A stretch of 64,000 nt of DNA from Monarcha castaneiventris obscurior (GCA_026261815.1 JAMPIT010000476.1:4119501-4183500); one strand, 5' to 3'; shown: positions 49,410 to 61,166, counted from the first letter of the stretch. The notes: generated by a model from the sequence alone, not told the origin. A program made the numbers and translations.

Positions 49410-49685
49410 TTAATAGGCTCATTTAGGCAGCCGTCCCCCGCAGCGCCCATTAACACACATGAGAGAGTGCCCGGAGGTGAGAGCTTCACTAATCAAATGT
49501 GCTATTAAGATCCTAATCCATTTCATTAGCCCATTTCATTTGACACTTAGTGAGGCTCGGAGATGCTCAGTGTAACGGGGCTGAAGGCACACGGCCTGTC
49601 CTGTGGAAAAATAATCCTTTTTATTAGACCCATAATTCCCTTTTATCTTGTATTAGTTTGTTTCTCAAGCTGAAGGGCGCCAGGG
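49410..49685. promoter_or_regulatory. AT-rich candidate regulatory element (strong)
   Basis: Contains CTCATTAATAGGCTCATTTAG, CCCATTAACACACATGAG, CACTAATCAAATGTGCTATTAA, two CATTTCATT words near 49519 and 49534, TTTTTATTAGACCCATAATTCC and CTTGTATTAG. Motif-dense complex sequence follows directly on GC-rich DNA. It is one of the best enhancer candidates by eye. Confidence 0.38.
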
Positions 49686-52089
49686 ATGTGCAGCTCCAGC
49701 AGAGATGCCGGGGATTTTCCCTTCATGTGTGAACGTGTCATCACACCGAGTGTAAGACTGGGAGGGATCAGGGCAGCAGCAATATCCAAAAATAAAAGGA
49801 AAAAAAAAAAATGGAAATCAGGCTACGTGATTATTTGGTTACATATTACTGGACAATGTTTTGGGGATGTTATCTAGATGACCCTCCACTGAATATTTTG
49901 GAGACTGAAATGATTAAAAACTTCAGGTATATCTGAAATAATTTCTAATTTCTCTCTTGCTTTGAATATCAGCCACGTGAGGTCTCCAAGTTCAGCAGAG
50001 GGGCGGGATGAGAAGTGAAATACAGATTGTTCAGGCTGATGAAGCAGCGAGCTGAACCTGCAGGTGAGTGCCAGGCAGAGAGGCTGACACTGCCTCATTC
50101 TCTGCACAGATCCTGTGTCTCCTCTTCAAAACAATGAACACGACGCTGCGTGACTCTGCCTGGGAGCTCCACACGACCATGGGGATTTTGTGCATGGGGA
50201 AAAGTCCTAGGTTATCAGATAAACAGGTCTTCATTATCAAATAAGCATTCCTAAATATATGTACTTCCCACACAAAAACACACTCAGAACTGCATTAAAA
50301 CTTCATACTATTAAAGAAATATTTTACGAAACAATAACTTTGTGGGTATAATATTCATCTCAAGGAGTAGGTTGTGGCAGTTCTTCAGAAACAGCTGAGG
50401 AAGATGCCCACGTATCACTGAAATGTTCCCACTGAGCAAAGCTGAAATGTTCCAACTGCAGGATAAGCAAGCTCCTACCTGAATGCAGCCTTCTGCCTGG
50501 AGTTCCAAGGGTTCTTTGGGAGCAGCCTCACATGCCAGCAAGCTTTCCAGGCCATGCACTGGCACCAAAATCTCCCTGAGCTCACCCCAGATTGCTGCCG
50601 CTGCTCCCTGGCAGGAGAGAGGAAACGCGGGTGGCATCCAGGCTGGGTGGCAGCTTCCTCCTGGCTGGCCCAGGCTGGGCGGGCATGAAGAAGGTTAATG
50701 TACCCCTGGAGCAGCCTGTGCTATCCTCCCCAGCAGCACACACCTCGGTTCCCATCCCCAAACAACGTGGGAGAGGACAGGGGGTACAGCCTGGTGACCT
50801 CCTCCTTGCTTTTTCTCACTGGGGTTGCTCCTTGAGATGGGTGAACAGGGACAGGCCCTGTCCCCACAGCCAGAGGCGTTAGTGGAAGGGATGAGTGGCA
50901 GCCATACCATCTCTTACAGCAGGACTCTTAGGGGGACATGGGCCCTTTTGATAATTTATTAGCATACACAGTCCCTGAAGCCAAAACAGCAAAATCCCTG
51001 TTCCTTGCTCTGTTCTAACCCACTTTTTCAAGACAATTTCTGAGCAATTGATGGAAAAAAATATACTTTAAAAAGCATCTTTACTCTTAGAAATTCAATG
51101 CCATCTGCTCCCTCAGCATTGCCCAGGGCATTCGCCTCCCCCTGAGCAGTCAGTGGATGGAAGCTGGCTCCCACCTGCGCCCACCCCTGGGCTGCCACAG
51201 GCGCTGCTGTGCTCTGTAGGGTCCCTGGCAGAAAAACAGCTCAAAGCCTGGTGCCACATTCCTGTGCTTGGGAAAATGGTGTTGCGAGAGAGGGAAAAGC
51301 ACAGCACTGCTGGTGTGCAGGGAGCTGCCAGGGGCTGCAGTCCCACCAGTGCTGCCCTTGGCAGTGAAGACAGGCCCAAGTGCAGATCTAGTCAGGACTC
51401 GTGTGTGAGAGTAGCAGCAACACAGGATGTAGGCAGCAATGCTGGGCTGCAGCTGGAGCAGGGGGGAATGTCCCTACAAGATCCTCAGTGCAGGTTCAGC
51501 ATGGCCCACATCAAATACTCTCAGCTGACTGTGTTCAGCACTGCCAGGGCAGCACCGGGAAACTTCTGCCCCAGGTTCTCCCTTCAGGTGTATGGGGAGA
51601 GAGATGCTTTTATTGAAAAGCACCATCATCTCCAAACAAAATTAAGCACAGGCAAGTGAGAAATCCCTGCTGCGGGACCATAAATCACTCCCATCCCTAT
51701 CGCTGCTGGCCGCAGAGGCTGGAGCGCAGCCACAGCTGGTGGGCAGCAGTGTGCTCTTGCAGAAAGTGTGTTCTCCAACCCCTTGGGGCTGGCATCTTCT
51801 CCCTGGGAAGCTTCACAGCCTGGTGAGCCCGTCCCTCTCCCCACTGCAGGTCCCAGGGGAGCAGTAGGGCAGCGCATCCCTGGCTGGCTGTCCTCATAGG
51901 ACCCTCACAGGGATGGCACCTTGGGGTGACACTGTCCCTCCCCACTGCAGTACTACCCTTCCCATCCTGCAGCCCTCCTTTCCCCACAGCACTGACAGTC
52001 CAAATCATGGCATTTGCCTTTCCACCACCACACAAGTCTGTCTTCATCCCGTGCCACCCCCGTGCCCAGCCCCCAAGCGTGTCAATGAA
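49686..52089. other. Non-coding, no gene recognised
   Basis: An A12-type tract at about 49800, AT-rich patches at 49.83-49.97, 50.25-50.35 and 50.94-51.09 kb, and GC-rich DNA at 51.1-52.0 kb. No exon or repeat family recognised. Confidence 0.4.
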
Positions 52090-52380
52090 AAGCTCTTCTT
52101 GACTTAGCAATATGAATTACAGCGTGATGTAAAGGCCTATTAAAGGCTGATTTCTAGAACAAATGCTGCCCCCGTGGCTAATCAGCAGAATATTTCCTTC
52201 ATTGAGAGACAAAATTAATATTGCTGTTTGGCAGATGCAATGATGCCAAGCAAATAACTTGCAATCGAGCTTTATTGTTATGACGCCTTTGGTTGCTGGC
52301 CTTGGCCTCGAGAGGGTAGCAACAAAAATGGGAGAATACAAATGGAAACCTCTACAAGCCTGAAATAAATGCATGCCCTG
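52090..52380. promoter_or_regulatory. Candidate conserved regulatory element (strong)
   Basis: Motif-rich block: CTTAGCAATATGAATTACAG, AAAGGCCTATTAAAGGC, CGTGGCTAATCAGC, ACAAAATTAATATTGC, GCTTTATTGTTATGACGCC and a CTTTGGTTGCTGGCCTTGGC stretch. Low repeat content, no reading frame. Together with the next element it is the most enhancer-like part of the gene-free block. Confidence 0.38.
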
Positions 52381-52599
52381 AAACTGCAGGGAACCAGGGA
52401 TTAATAGGGGACATCAGCATGCACAGCACATGCTGGGCACGCTGCCCTGTCCCCTGTGGTGGCACCCAGCAGGCAAGAAGACAGACACACAGCCTTGGCC
52501 AGGGCATCTGCCCCAGCTCCCAGGCAGCCTGGACTGCTGACTGGGGGCTTTAGAGTGTATTTTCATTCTTAAAAGGGGTTTGGGAAATGAGAAGACGCT

Positions 52600-52795
52600 G
52601 TGTCAACACCATGAAAGCTGGCATTAATCAAGGGTGGTAGCGTTGTCTCCTTGGCAGTAGTTAGCATTAAAAAATACATATTAGCATTTTTAATATTAAT
52701 CAGTATAAACAAGAAAGATACTTCTATAAAAATTAATTAGAAAGCCCCTTTGCTTAGAGGACACTAATGAATTAATATCACATCTCAGGGCTGCG
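52600..52795. promoter_or_regulatory. Candidate conserved regulatory element
   Basis: Contains GGCATTAATCAAGGG, GTTAGCATTAAAAAATAC, TTTTAATATTAATCAG, AAAAATTAATTAG and GAATTAATATCACATC. This is a very dense run of TTAAT cores over 180 bp that is not a simple repeat. Confidence 0.35.
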
Positions 52796-55700
52796 AAGCA
52801 TCCGTACAAAGTGAACCTCCTCAGGCTCGTGGCTCGCCCACATCTCACACCACAAGTCAAGGCTCATTCGCTGGGATCAGGGGCTAATCCTGCCCCCAGA
52901 GTCACAGAGCACCTTATGCCAACCACAGGATGAACGGTGCTTCAGAGCTCATGGTTAGTCTAAGGCTTCTTCCCACTCCCTGCCGAGCCTGTAGCCGGAG
53001 TGGACTTTTTATGGCATTAATGGTGCAACCTGGATAAGCCAAGTCATTCCAGGGCCTGATGCTGTCGAGGGGTGGGGCTGAGCCAGTGCAAGAGGCAGTG
53101 ATTCCCATGCCTACAGAAAACACACAGGCTTTTGCCTGCCTTTCATCCCTCCCTGCCCAGGAGGCCACAGCAGCAGGAGACCTGGGGGACCCACCAGCTC
53201 CCACACCACACTCCACGGCCAGTCTGGCTCAATGGACTAATGTAACAGTACCCCAAGACAGCCTCTGCCCCCTGCCTTTCCACAGCCAGACCCCTCATGC
53301 TGTGTCCTCCTGGGACCTGGCTGTTGGCACAGCCCTGGCACCCATTGGCTCACAGCCCAGGAAAGCTGCAGGTCCCACATGGAGGGACACGACAAGGGGA
53401 GGGGCCACAAGAGGCTGGTAGGATTAAGAAAAATTTTCTACTTGCCCCCACCAAGTGCTGGAGATTTTGCCAGCTGAGCAGTTGGACTGGCAGAAAATAC
53501 CAGCTTTTTACCTGGGATTTGTATTTGTAACATAAAGGGTGTTTGGTGGCTCCTGCAGACGAGCCCAAGGGCTGGCACAGTCCTGCTGTGCCAGCTCATC
53601 CCCCACATCCCGCTCCCTGCCGGCACTCCGGTCGTGCTCCACTGAGCCATGAGGTCTTTCCAGAGGATTCGCAGCTCTGTTCCCTCCAGAGCAGCTGTGG
53701 GCTGCTGCGAGGCACAGGAGGCGCCTTGTGAAACAACCAGGCTGATTTAATAAGGTCAGATGGGAGAAGAAGAGCATTAGCAGGGGCTGAGAGCCTGCTT
53801 TGACTCTACCCCAGTAAATCCCTTGTTTGCTTGTCTCTGAGGCAGGCAGCCATGCTCAAATATTTCTTAGCTGGACTTCATGCTAAATTAAAGCAGGAGC
53901 CACCAAGAGAACTCAGCTTCTTCCTGGCCCCACTGCCCCCCCAGCCCGGGCTGGCTGGGAGGCCATGCCTGTCCCCCTCTTCCTGCTGACCCTCTCAGTG
54001 CCCAGGGCAACACAGGGGGTTGCTTTCCCAAGCCACTTGGATTCCCTTCATTCAGGATCAGTGTCTAGATGGATCTCCACAAGGAGTGTTTCTGGGTGAG
54101 TAGAGGGCTCTCCAGCCCTTCAGAAGGAAGCAAGCCAGCAGGATTGGATGCAGACCCTAAGATTCACGCTGGCACGGTTGACACTGAAGGTACCTGCCAG
54201 TGACAGCTCCTTGGCTTAGAGGGACACAGTTACCCCATCACTGGGGGATGATGGTGTGGCTGGCAGAGCCATTTGTACACACAAATCCCCTCGGAGACAG
54301 AAGCTGGGGCTGCAACAGACATCCCCAGCCCGGGCCAGGAGCTTTCATGGGAGACTGGATGCTCACACGAGGGTGCACACCTTTGTTTTCCCTGCCTCCC
54401 ACTTCAGAGCATGAGGGGACAAAACACTTCAGGGATAGGAATAGGGATCAGGCCATGGCCTGACGGCTGGGACACAGGGTGGGCACAGAGGGGCTGGAAG
54501 GACAAGAATCTTGCCAGCCTAGAGGCGAGACACCGGCCACCAGGACTTGGGCTGTGAGTCGAGGAGCAGAAGCACTGTCAGACTGCTCCATATGAGCTGT
54601 TGGCTCCAGGAGGCGAAGCGTGAGGGTGAAAGACCTGAGGCTCTCGCTGGAAGAGGCTGAGGGTCAGAGGAGAGGGAGCTGAACCATCAGGCATGTGTTA
54701 ACTCCCACTGAGCTGCACCACGCTGCCACACACACACGCTCACACCAACTGCTAGCAGCTCATCCTCCAGCAGGAGCTGGTGGAGGAATCCCACAGGGAA
54801 CCCAAAACACTCTAGGCTGGAAATCACTACTCGCAGCAGCTCTTATTTTTAAACATAGGTTGCAGCCCTTATTTACCAGCAGGCGCAATGTTGTCGGGAG
54901 TGGTGACTGCGGATGCCGCACTTGCCTTTCACGAAGTGAACCTCCTGTTTTGACTGCAAGCTAAATGATGCTCAGTTATTTGGGGAGGAATATTTCCAGC
55001 TACACAGTGTGAGCCAGAGTTATCAGCCAATTAAGTATTTATGGCCAATTCCATTTTCCTGGCAAGATACTTCGAAAGCAAGCACCAGTTACATCAGCGC
55101 AAGGGGTTAAACTGTGCTCTTCTACAAACGCCTCCAATGCTGGCCTACCAGAGCCTGCACACACACCAGGCCTGTGAAGACTTCTCTTCAGGCTGTGCTT
55201 GAAAACAATCCATCAGCAGAGAGTGTGGTTTAAACACTGCAGCCTGTCTTCAGTGAAGCATCAGCAGAGCATGAAGTAAAAGGCCAGGTACTCCCAGCCC
55301 CGCAAGGAGGGTTAGCTGCGATGGGGGCTTCACGTGGACAGGCTGTGCTGTCAGCTGTCACAAGGTGCACATCTGGGACAGCTCTTCACTGCCTGACCCT
55401 TGCCAGGTGGCTCTGACTGACAACCACATGCAGCATCTCTGCCAGGTGCTGATTTCACCCTGGTTTCCTGCTTTTCCAGCATGGGCCTCCAATATGCTCC
55501 TCTCTTTCCTTAGAGAAAGACTTAGCTCCAAACTGGATCCAAACCCAAACTACACCCTTCAGGATGCACCAACAAAAGCAGAAACAAAATCAGAGACCAA
55601 ACCAAACCCTGCTGCCTAGCCCAGATGTTTGGACAGCATCACCACCAGCCTTCCCCCACCACTTGAGTTCAACAACCAGCTGCACACAGTGCGACACTCA

Positions 55701-57426
55701 CTCAGCTTCCCCAGCTGATACCCACCAACTCTTCTCTGGTCAACTCCATCAATGTTAGGGCAGATTCCTGCTTTCACAAGGAAATGTCAAACCAGCACAG
55801 TGGTATGGCAAAGGACAAACCTCTTAACAGCTTCTGTCTTTGTTTTGAGCCTCTAGTGGGTTGTTTACAACACTCCAATTTCTGTGAAGTAATGCTTAAC
55901 ATTTAGGGAGCATGCAGGAGCCCATGGATGGCATGTACTGCTTGAGTCACCCTCCTCCTGTCTCAGCACCTGCCACAGACCAGCCAGTCACTCAGATGCT
56001 GGTTGTCATCCATCTCCCAGCACAGCCATTCCCCCTTCTGCAGCATCCTCAGCTGCTGACACATGGCCAGGCCCCAGTGAGCGAGAGGGTCACTGCAGCC
56101 TTGAAAACTGCCAGGCTGTGATGGTGGTTGAGAGAAGTCAGCCTAAACAAGGAAAGGGAAATACTTCAAATGCTATGGTAACAGTGTGAGGTGACAAACA
56201 TCTATTTGTTCCTAGGTTATACCACATTAAGTGTAACTGGTCACTCAGTTCACTTTCCTGCCCTCACTTCAGCTGGCATTAATCCAGGGGTATTTTCTTA
56301 GGCTTTTAAGTGGTGTTTATCATTTCTCATCGTAGTGGAGAGACAGCTGATGGTTCACCAAGCTCACAAGGACTGGAAAGCTGTATTCCAGGTGCATTGA
56401 TATGCCTCAAAAGTTGTGGCCAGTCACCAAGGCATGACCACAGCTCAGTCCCTGTGTGTTCAGCTCCTGGGGAGGTGCTGTGATTTTTAAAAGGAATACA
56501 ACCCTCTAAAACTTGGTGTGAGAGAGCACCAAGCCTTTACAGCATCTCCTGCTTTTTGCACACTGTACACAAAGAAGAGAGGCAAAGAAAAGGGAAGGAT
56601 GTCTACCACTGCCAGCTCACAACAGACCACTGACCTTCAACAGGGACCGCAGAGTAGCTGTTCTGGTTTAAGCTAATTGGTACCTGAAACAAAAGGCAGT
56701 GCGAAATTGGTGCCAGGAAATAAAAACGGTGCTCGCCTATGCTCTTAGCAAGAGGTGCCTGCTGCGTGACGCCTGCACAGCACCCCAGGTGGAAAGGTGA
56801 ACTTTTCAGCTGCCTTGGCTGCAGCCCCTCTTGATGGACATTCCAGGACAAGCAGCTCCAGCTCCAGCCCACTGGCTCTCCTGACAGCTCCCGTGTGGCC
56901 ACTTCAGCACGGTGACTTGTGCCGTGCAGTTGTCTGCGAGCCACTGGGGGCACTTCTGTGCATCACACACACATTGCACAGACACACTGAGCACTGCCAG
57001 TCTTGACATTGCACCAGAGAAAAAAACGCCTCTTCAGGGTCAAGCAGGGTAAGGGGCTGCCAGTTGCAGTCTCTGCTGCAGGGGGCCCTTGGCTGAACAC
57101 TGGAGCACTAAGTGTGTGTGGTGCCAAAGGGTTGATCCCAGGAAATGAGTCACCCCCTAAGTGACTCCTGTCAGTTTAAGTGCACAGCAGGATAATGCAT
57201 CCTGGCATTCAGCACTGAGCCAGCCCTGGTAAGCCCCAGCAAGGCAAGAGCTAGACCTGCACTTCAATCTGAGGGCTCTTGCCATGCTCAAGAATATTTG
57301 CCCACTCGTCTCTGCCCAATATCCCAGGAGAAGAAAAGATCTTTTGAGGGCAGTATTTTAAACCTAAATGTGATGCAGTATGAAAATTTCCTTGTATAAA
57401 AGCTAAAAGAGGATATAAAATGCTCA
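52796..57426. other. Non-coding, with small candidate element near 55.0 kb
   Basis: No exon recognised. A motif-rich patch at about 54960-55080 (CTCAGTTATTTGGGG, GAATATTTCC, GCCAATTAAGTATTTATGGCC) could be regulatory. The rest is ordinary mixed DNA with scattered chance frames. Confidence 0.4.
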
Positions 57427-57442
57427 AAGAGAGAGAGAGAGA
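57427..57442 (+). repeat. GA microsatellite
   Basis: Short (GA)n run of about eight units. Confidence 0.85.
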
Positions 57443-57929
57443 CTGGTGCTGCTACTCTTGTTAGTTCTGGGATATCCTTCTTTGCTCCCATTCATGAATA
57501 ATTTTCTGTGAAACCTGTGTCTGAATGAGTCCTCTTGTGCATTAAACATCAGCAGTCCTGGAGCCAACACCTGCCCAGAGCTGTACAAGGCTGAAGCAGG
57601 TACCCTGCACCTACAGAGACGGTTTGGAAAGCAGAGTGGTGTAGTTAAAAAGCAGTGTGCATTTTAAGACCCTGGAGATTCTTCCAGAAGAAGCAGCCTT
57701 GGGGACACCTGCCCCAAACGTGGATCTTACCAGTCCCACTGGGTTTTTCTGCTCCAGGACCGTGTGTCACTCCCAGTGCCAGCTGCCAACAGGCACGCTG
57801 GCTGTGACTGACAGCCTTGGACAACACACACAAACACCCTGCTCCCAGAGGCTGCTCTCCCAGATGGAGGAAATCCCACTGCTCACAGCAATTCACAAAA
57901 GAAAAGCAGACTGGTTTCTTTAAATATTA

Positions 57930-57935
57930 TTTATT
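57930..57935 (-). terminator. Distal poly(A) signal of the minus-strand gene
   Basis: A canonical AATAAA on the minus strand, 866 nt downstream of the stop codon at 58801-58803. Cleavage would be expected at roughly 57905-57920. It is the distal of the signals that could serve this terminal exon. Confidence 0.5.
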
Positions 57936-58800
57936 CCTCAAAGTGTACAACTAGAATACAAAAATATTCCTCGGTAAAAGCAAACCAGGAAAGGATAGGA
58001 AACGAAGGCCAAAGGAAAAGCATTTCACTGTTCCAAGGGAAGAAGCCTTCAGAGACAGAGACTGGAGACTTCTCAAGCTTGGAAGTTAAGGTCGTATTTC
58101 TGTATCACAGAAACTTGCTATAGCAGGTCCGTAAGTCACCTACCTCATTGTGACACATAACCTGATGGAATGGGTTTCTAGTTTGTTCCCTCTGAGAACC
58201 CAATTACTTCAAGTGCATCACCCTAGTAAATGAAATCAGTGCAGTGCTTTATTTATTATTAGGCATTTGTTTTTCTTTATTGTGACTACATTATAGCTGC
58301 CACAAATACTCCAAGCAGCTGAATTAAAACAACACACTTTCTTGAATATTTCCAATTTCTCTAAGCCTTGGTATTTTTCATGTTCTCCAATACTTGGATT
58401 TTTCTGACTAATGAACTCTTCCAATTGCTGGAAAATATTGAATGCAATTAGTACTTCAATGCACAGCCTCAATGTACGCCATGCCTAGCAGCTGAGCACT
58501 GTAGAAGAGCCCAGTGCTTGGCGGAAGAACTAGAAATCCAGAAGATAAAAGGGAGATTTACACACATTCCCACCAAGGCCTAATGCAGAATTTAATTGGC
58601 AAGGTTAGCAATAAAGGGGCTGCAGAGAGCACCGAGGTTATGGCCCCAGTACAACTCACAAAGCAGTAACAAGTTATGACTCCCGGGCTAAAGAATTAGA
58701 AATTACATTTGCTTCCTCAGCTCGCACTCCCCCATGCCAGGCTGCACAACGTGATGAAGCCATTCTATTCCTTTGCTCCTCTCAGTTCAGTTTTACCTCT
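57936..58800 (-). other. Probable 3' UTR of the minus-strand gene
   Basis: AT-rich sequence between the stop codon and the distal poly(A) signal, with no competing exon. Two overlapping AATAAA words at 58248-58253 and 58252-58257 give a possible proximal poly(A) site that would shorten the UTR to about 570 nt. Confidence 0.5.
58248..58257 (-). terminator. Overlapping proximal poly(A) signals
   Basis: Two AATAAA words on the minus strand (58248-58253 and 58252-58257) about 545 nt downstream of the stop codon. They are plausible as an alternative polyadenylation site. Confidence 0.4.
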
Positions 58801-59160
58801 TCAAGGGGAGATACAAATCACTCCCTCCAACCCTTCTGCAATTTCATCCAGCCTCTGCCGGCACTCCTCCCGCAGCTGCTCCAGCTCTCTCTGCAGGCTG
58901 GCCTCCCTCATCTGCAGTTCTCTGATCACCTCTGTAGCACTGACAGCTGAAACAGGCTCCTTGGATACCTGAGACTGACCAAAGCCCGTTTTGCTGGCTG
59001 GATGTTTGTTTCTCAGCACCAGCCTGCACGAACCGTGCATTTTATTTTTCTTTGGAGCATGAATGGATGTAAGACCTCGCAGTTTCACTTCGACGCTTTC
59101 CTGTATCTTTCTAGCAGCGGCAGAGAACCCCTGCTTCTGTAGCTCTTCTCTTGCTGCCAC
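58801..59160 (-). CDS. 3'-terminal coding exon of an unrecognised coiled-coil protein
   Basis: The exon begins right after a strong minus-strand acceptor (a long CT-rich tract ending TTCCCTCTACAG, AG at 59161-59162). It is open for 119 codons to a TGA at 58801-58803. The first codon, GTG, is in phase 0 if the frame is read as shown. The N-terminal half is basic and mixed (starts VAAREELQKQGFSAAARKIQ). The middle has KNKMHGSCRLVLRNKHPASK. The last 40 residues form heptad-patterned coiled coil (REASLQRELEQLREECRQRL) followed by a short hydrophobic end, VICISP. The ORF can be extended upstream to 59241, but that part is the polypyrimidine tract read as FFFF and is not coding. The composition suggests a centrosomal or cytoskeletal coiled-coil protein, but I do not recognise the family and assign no symbol. 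AATAAA signals lie downstream at suitable distances. Confidence 0.72.
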   Translation of the reverse strand: MAAREELQKQGFSAAARKIQESVEVKLRGLTSIHAPKKNKMHGSCRLVLRNKHPASKTGFGQSQVSKEPVSAVSATEVIRELQMREASLQRELEQLREECRQRLDEIAEGLEGVICISP

Positions 59161-59439
59161 CTGTAGAGGGAAGAAAAAGAACAGGAAGGGAAGAGTATGG
59201 TACATTTCTGTGAAAAAAATCCTCCCCCCAGCAAACAACACAAAACATCATGCTCGGACTAGGACATACCAGAAAAAAGAGCCAGCTGCGAGTGTAAACT
59301 AAAGTGCGTGGCAGTGAGAACTGAATTAAGCTAACATGTGCTTTCAGTCAGGCAGCAGCCTCAGTAACCAGAAAGCTGCCTGTAGTCATTTGTTTGCAGA
59401 TTCACAGTCCAGCAGCCCCTCCAGTGATGACTTACTCAC

Positions 59440-59484
59440 AAGGCCTCTGCATGCATCCTTCTTACTGGGGAGTGGGTGGTTTGG
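59440..59484 (-). CDS. Possible small upstream coding exon (tentative)
   Basis: A minus-strand segment bounded by an acceptor-like T-rich tract ending GCTCTGAAG (AG at 59485-59486) and a consensus donor GTGAGT at 59434-59439. It is 45 nt, 15 codons (ends SKKDACRGL). Both ends are in phase 0, so it would join in frame to the terminal exon at 59160 across a 279-nt intron. A second acceptor (CACTCCCCAG) would give a 25-nt version. The donor is good; the coding content is too short to be decisive. It could be a chance pair of splice-like sites. Confidence 0.3.
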
Positions 59485-60922
59485 CTTCAGAGCAAAACAC
59501 ATGCAGCAAAAAGGGACACCCAGCAGAGTGACCTTCATCCCTGTCGTGCTTTAAGCCACTGAGTTGTCATAACAGATTAATTGCCTCGTGAATAACAGCA
59601 TTATTTCGGTTTGCAAATGCTTTCTGCACTTGGCAGTGCTGAAAAGTAGGGGTGACAACTGTAAGCTAGCAATTCCCTAATTCTCAATTCTCATTATGGG
59701 GTAACAATTAGGAAAAGGAAAATAATAGAGCAGAGACAAAGACATAGAGGCCAAGACCAAAATGAGTACCAGGCAGCACACTTTCACTGAAGACAGGCCC
59801 CAATAAAATAAAAGCTTTTCTTGTGACAGCATCACAGTCTGGATGATAAAAGCAATTGTATACACTGGGATTTTTCCAAAGCATTTGATTTAATGTTCTC
59901 TAACAATTTGACTTGAAGAACTTGCAAGATGGTAATTGCCCTGCCAATTTTACTAGTGGATTAAATATGAATTCAGTGACTCATCTCAAAATGCACTTGT
60001 CAGTGGGGAAACATCTGTAAAAGAGGCACCCTGCTAAGGCCTTCAGGGAAATGGTTCTTGGCCCAATGGGATTTTCTGTTTGTGCTATGGCGAAAAGCTG
60101 CCAAATCAACTCAGTCAAAAAGCAGCAATGTTCCCCAAAAGCGATGCTGCCTCTGCAACCTGCACAGATCCCAGAGCTCTCCTGAGACTTGTATGCAGTT
60201 CTGGACTTCATGCCTCAAAAAAACACAGGGAAACAGAGAGTAGGATTCGCAGCAGGTCACCCAGTGACCCACAGCCCAGAAAACTAACCTTGGAATATGA
60301 AACTTAGGAGTTCAAAATATTCCATTCAGGGAGACAGATATGTAATTTGTTTTAGTTCCTAAAAGGAAGTGGAAAAGAAGGTGGTAAAGATGAGACTTTG
60401 CTGACAAAGCCGTAAGAAGATCAAATGGATGAAAATTCCAGTTAAGATATTCAGCTTCAGAGTAAGACACTGTTTCCTACTGTGAGGATAATGAACCATG
60501 AAATGCTTCACTGCAGGTCCAGGGATGAATCCTTTGGCCAAAGCTCAGCTCAGGTCAAGCTCAGTGCTAATGATACCCCTTCCAGCCTTGAAACTGCTCT
60601 GCAACCCCTCCCTCTCCTGCCCGTGGGTGAAGCTGAACAACTCCTTGGGGTTTTAAATCTGCAGATCTGCATTAAGATATTGGTACCTCACAGATCAGGG
60701 CTTTGACAAGTTCCCTGTAAAGTCAGGGATATTCTGGCAGCTCTCTCTGAAGCACCAGAGATCAGGCAGAGCTCAAAGCAGCACCAGCTGCAAGGATAAG
60801 AGTCCTAAGGTAGCAAAGCACCGGCAGCATTTCCCACTGTCAAGCTACAGCTGCTCAGGGTCAGACCAGCTGCTGTCTGTGAGAAAAAAAGGATTTTTCT
60901 CCCCCAGATCAGTGGGGAAGGT
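59485..60922. other. Probable intron or intergenic DNA
   Basis: No supported exon. Several donor-like words on the minus strand were checked (for example near 60287 and 60685), but all candidate frames upstream contain stops. AT-rich 59.57-60.0 kb. Confidence 0.4.
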
Positions 60923-60928
60923 TTTATT
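60923..60928 (-). terminator. Poly(A) signal for the short terminal-exon candidate
   Basis: AATAAA on the minus strand in a typical 3'-end setting (CAGTAATAAAACC), 188 nt downstream of the stop codon at 61116-61118. Confidence 0.45.
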
Positions 60929-61115
60929 ACTGAAAAAAGTTCAGAAGGTTATGACATACAGAGGATCAGTCTTCATTCTCTTACAGTGGAACACTGCAGG
61001 TGTGACGGCTGCAGTCACAGTTAAATTTCCCCACTGACACCAACTTCACCCGGGCTTCACTCACTCATCCCACATCTTCCTTCAGAATATCTTCATGAGT
61101 TTTGCAGCCAAGTAA

Positions 61116-61166
61116 TTAATCCTCTCCATAGTCTTCTGATGAGTTATTCTCACCCCTCAGCCTCCG
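61116..61166 (-). CDS. Candidate short 3'-terminal exon (acidic 16-residue tail)
   Basis: A strong minus-strand acceptor (a T-rich tract with a CTTAATC branch-point-like word, ending CTTCTTTAAG; AG at 61167-61168) is followed by RRLRGENNSSEDYGED and a TAA stop at 61116-61118. The segment is 51 nt and starts in phase 0. An AATAAA follows 188 nt after the stop, so the exon plus UTR would be about 260 nt. Acceptor, hydrophilic acidic tail and poly(A) signal in the right order make this more than a random frame, but the peptide is too short to identify. It may be an alternative last exon of the gene whose other end is at 58801-59160, or the end of a separate minus-strand gene. Confidence 0.42.
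   Translation of the reverse strand, partial: RRLRGENNSSEDYGED

Noticed and set aside
59161..59241. Upstream extension of the terminal-exon ORF to an ATG at 59241
   Set aside because: The extension translates the polypyrimidine tract (FFFF) directly before a strong acceptor AG, so it is intron, not coding.
60960..61030. Donor-like ACT|GTAAGAG on the minus strand near 60980
   Set aside because: All frames lack a usable acceptor. The single open stretch begins without a pyrimidine tract, and the region is better explained as 3' UTR of the 61116 exon.
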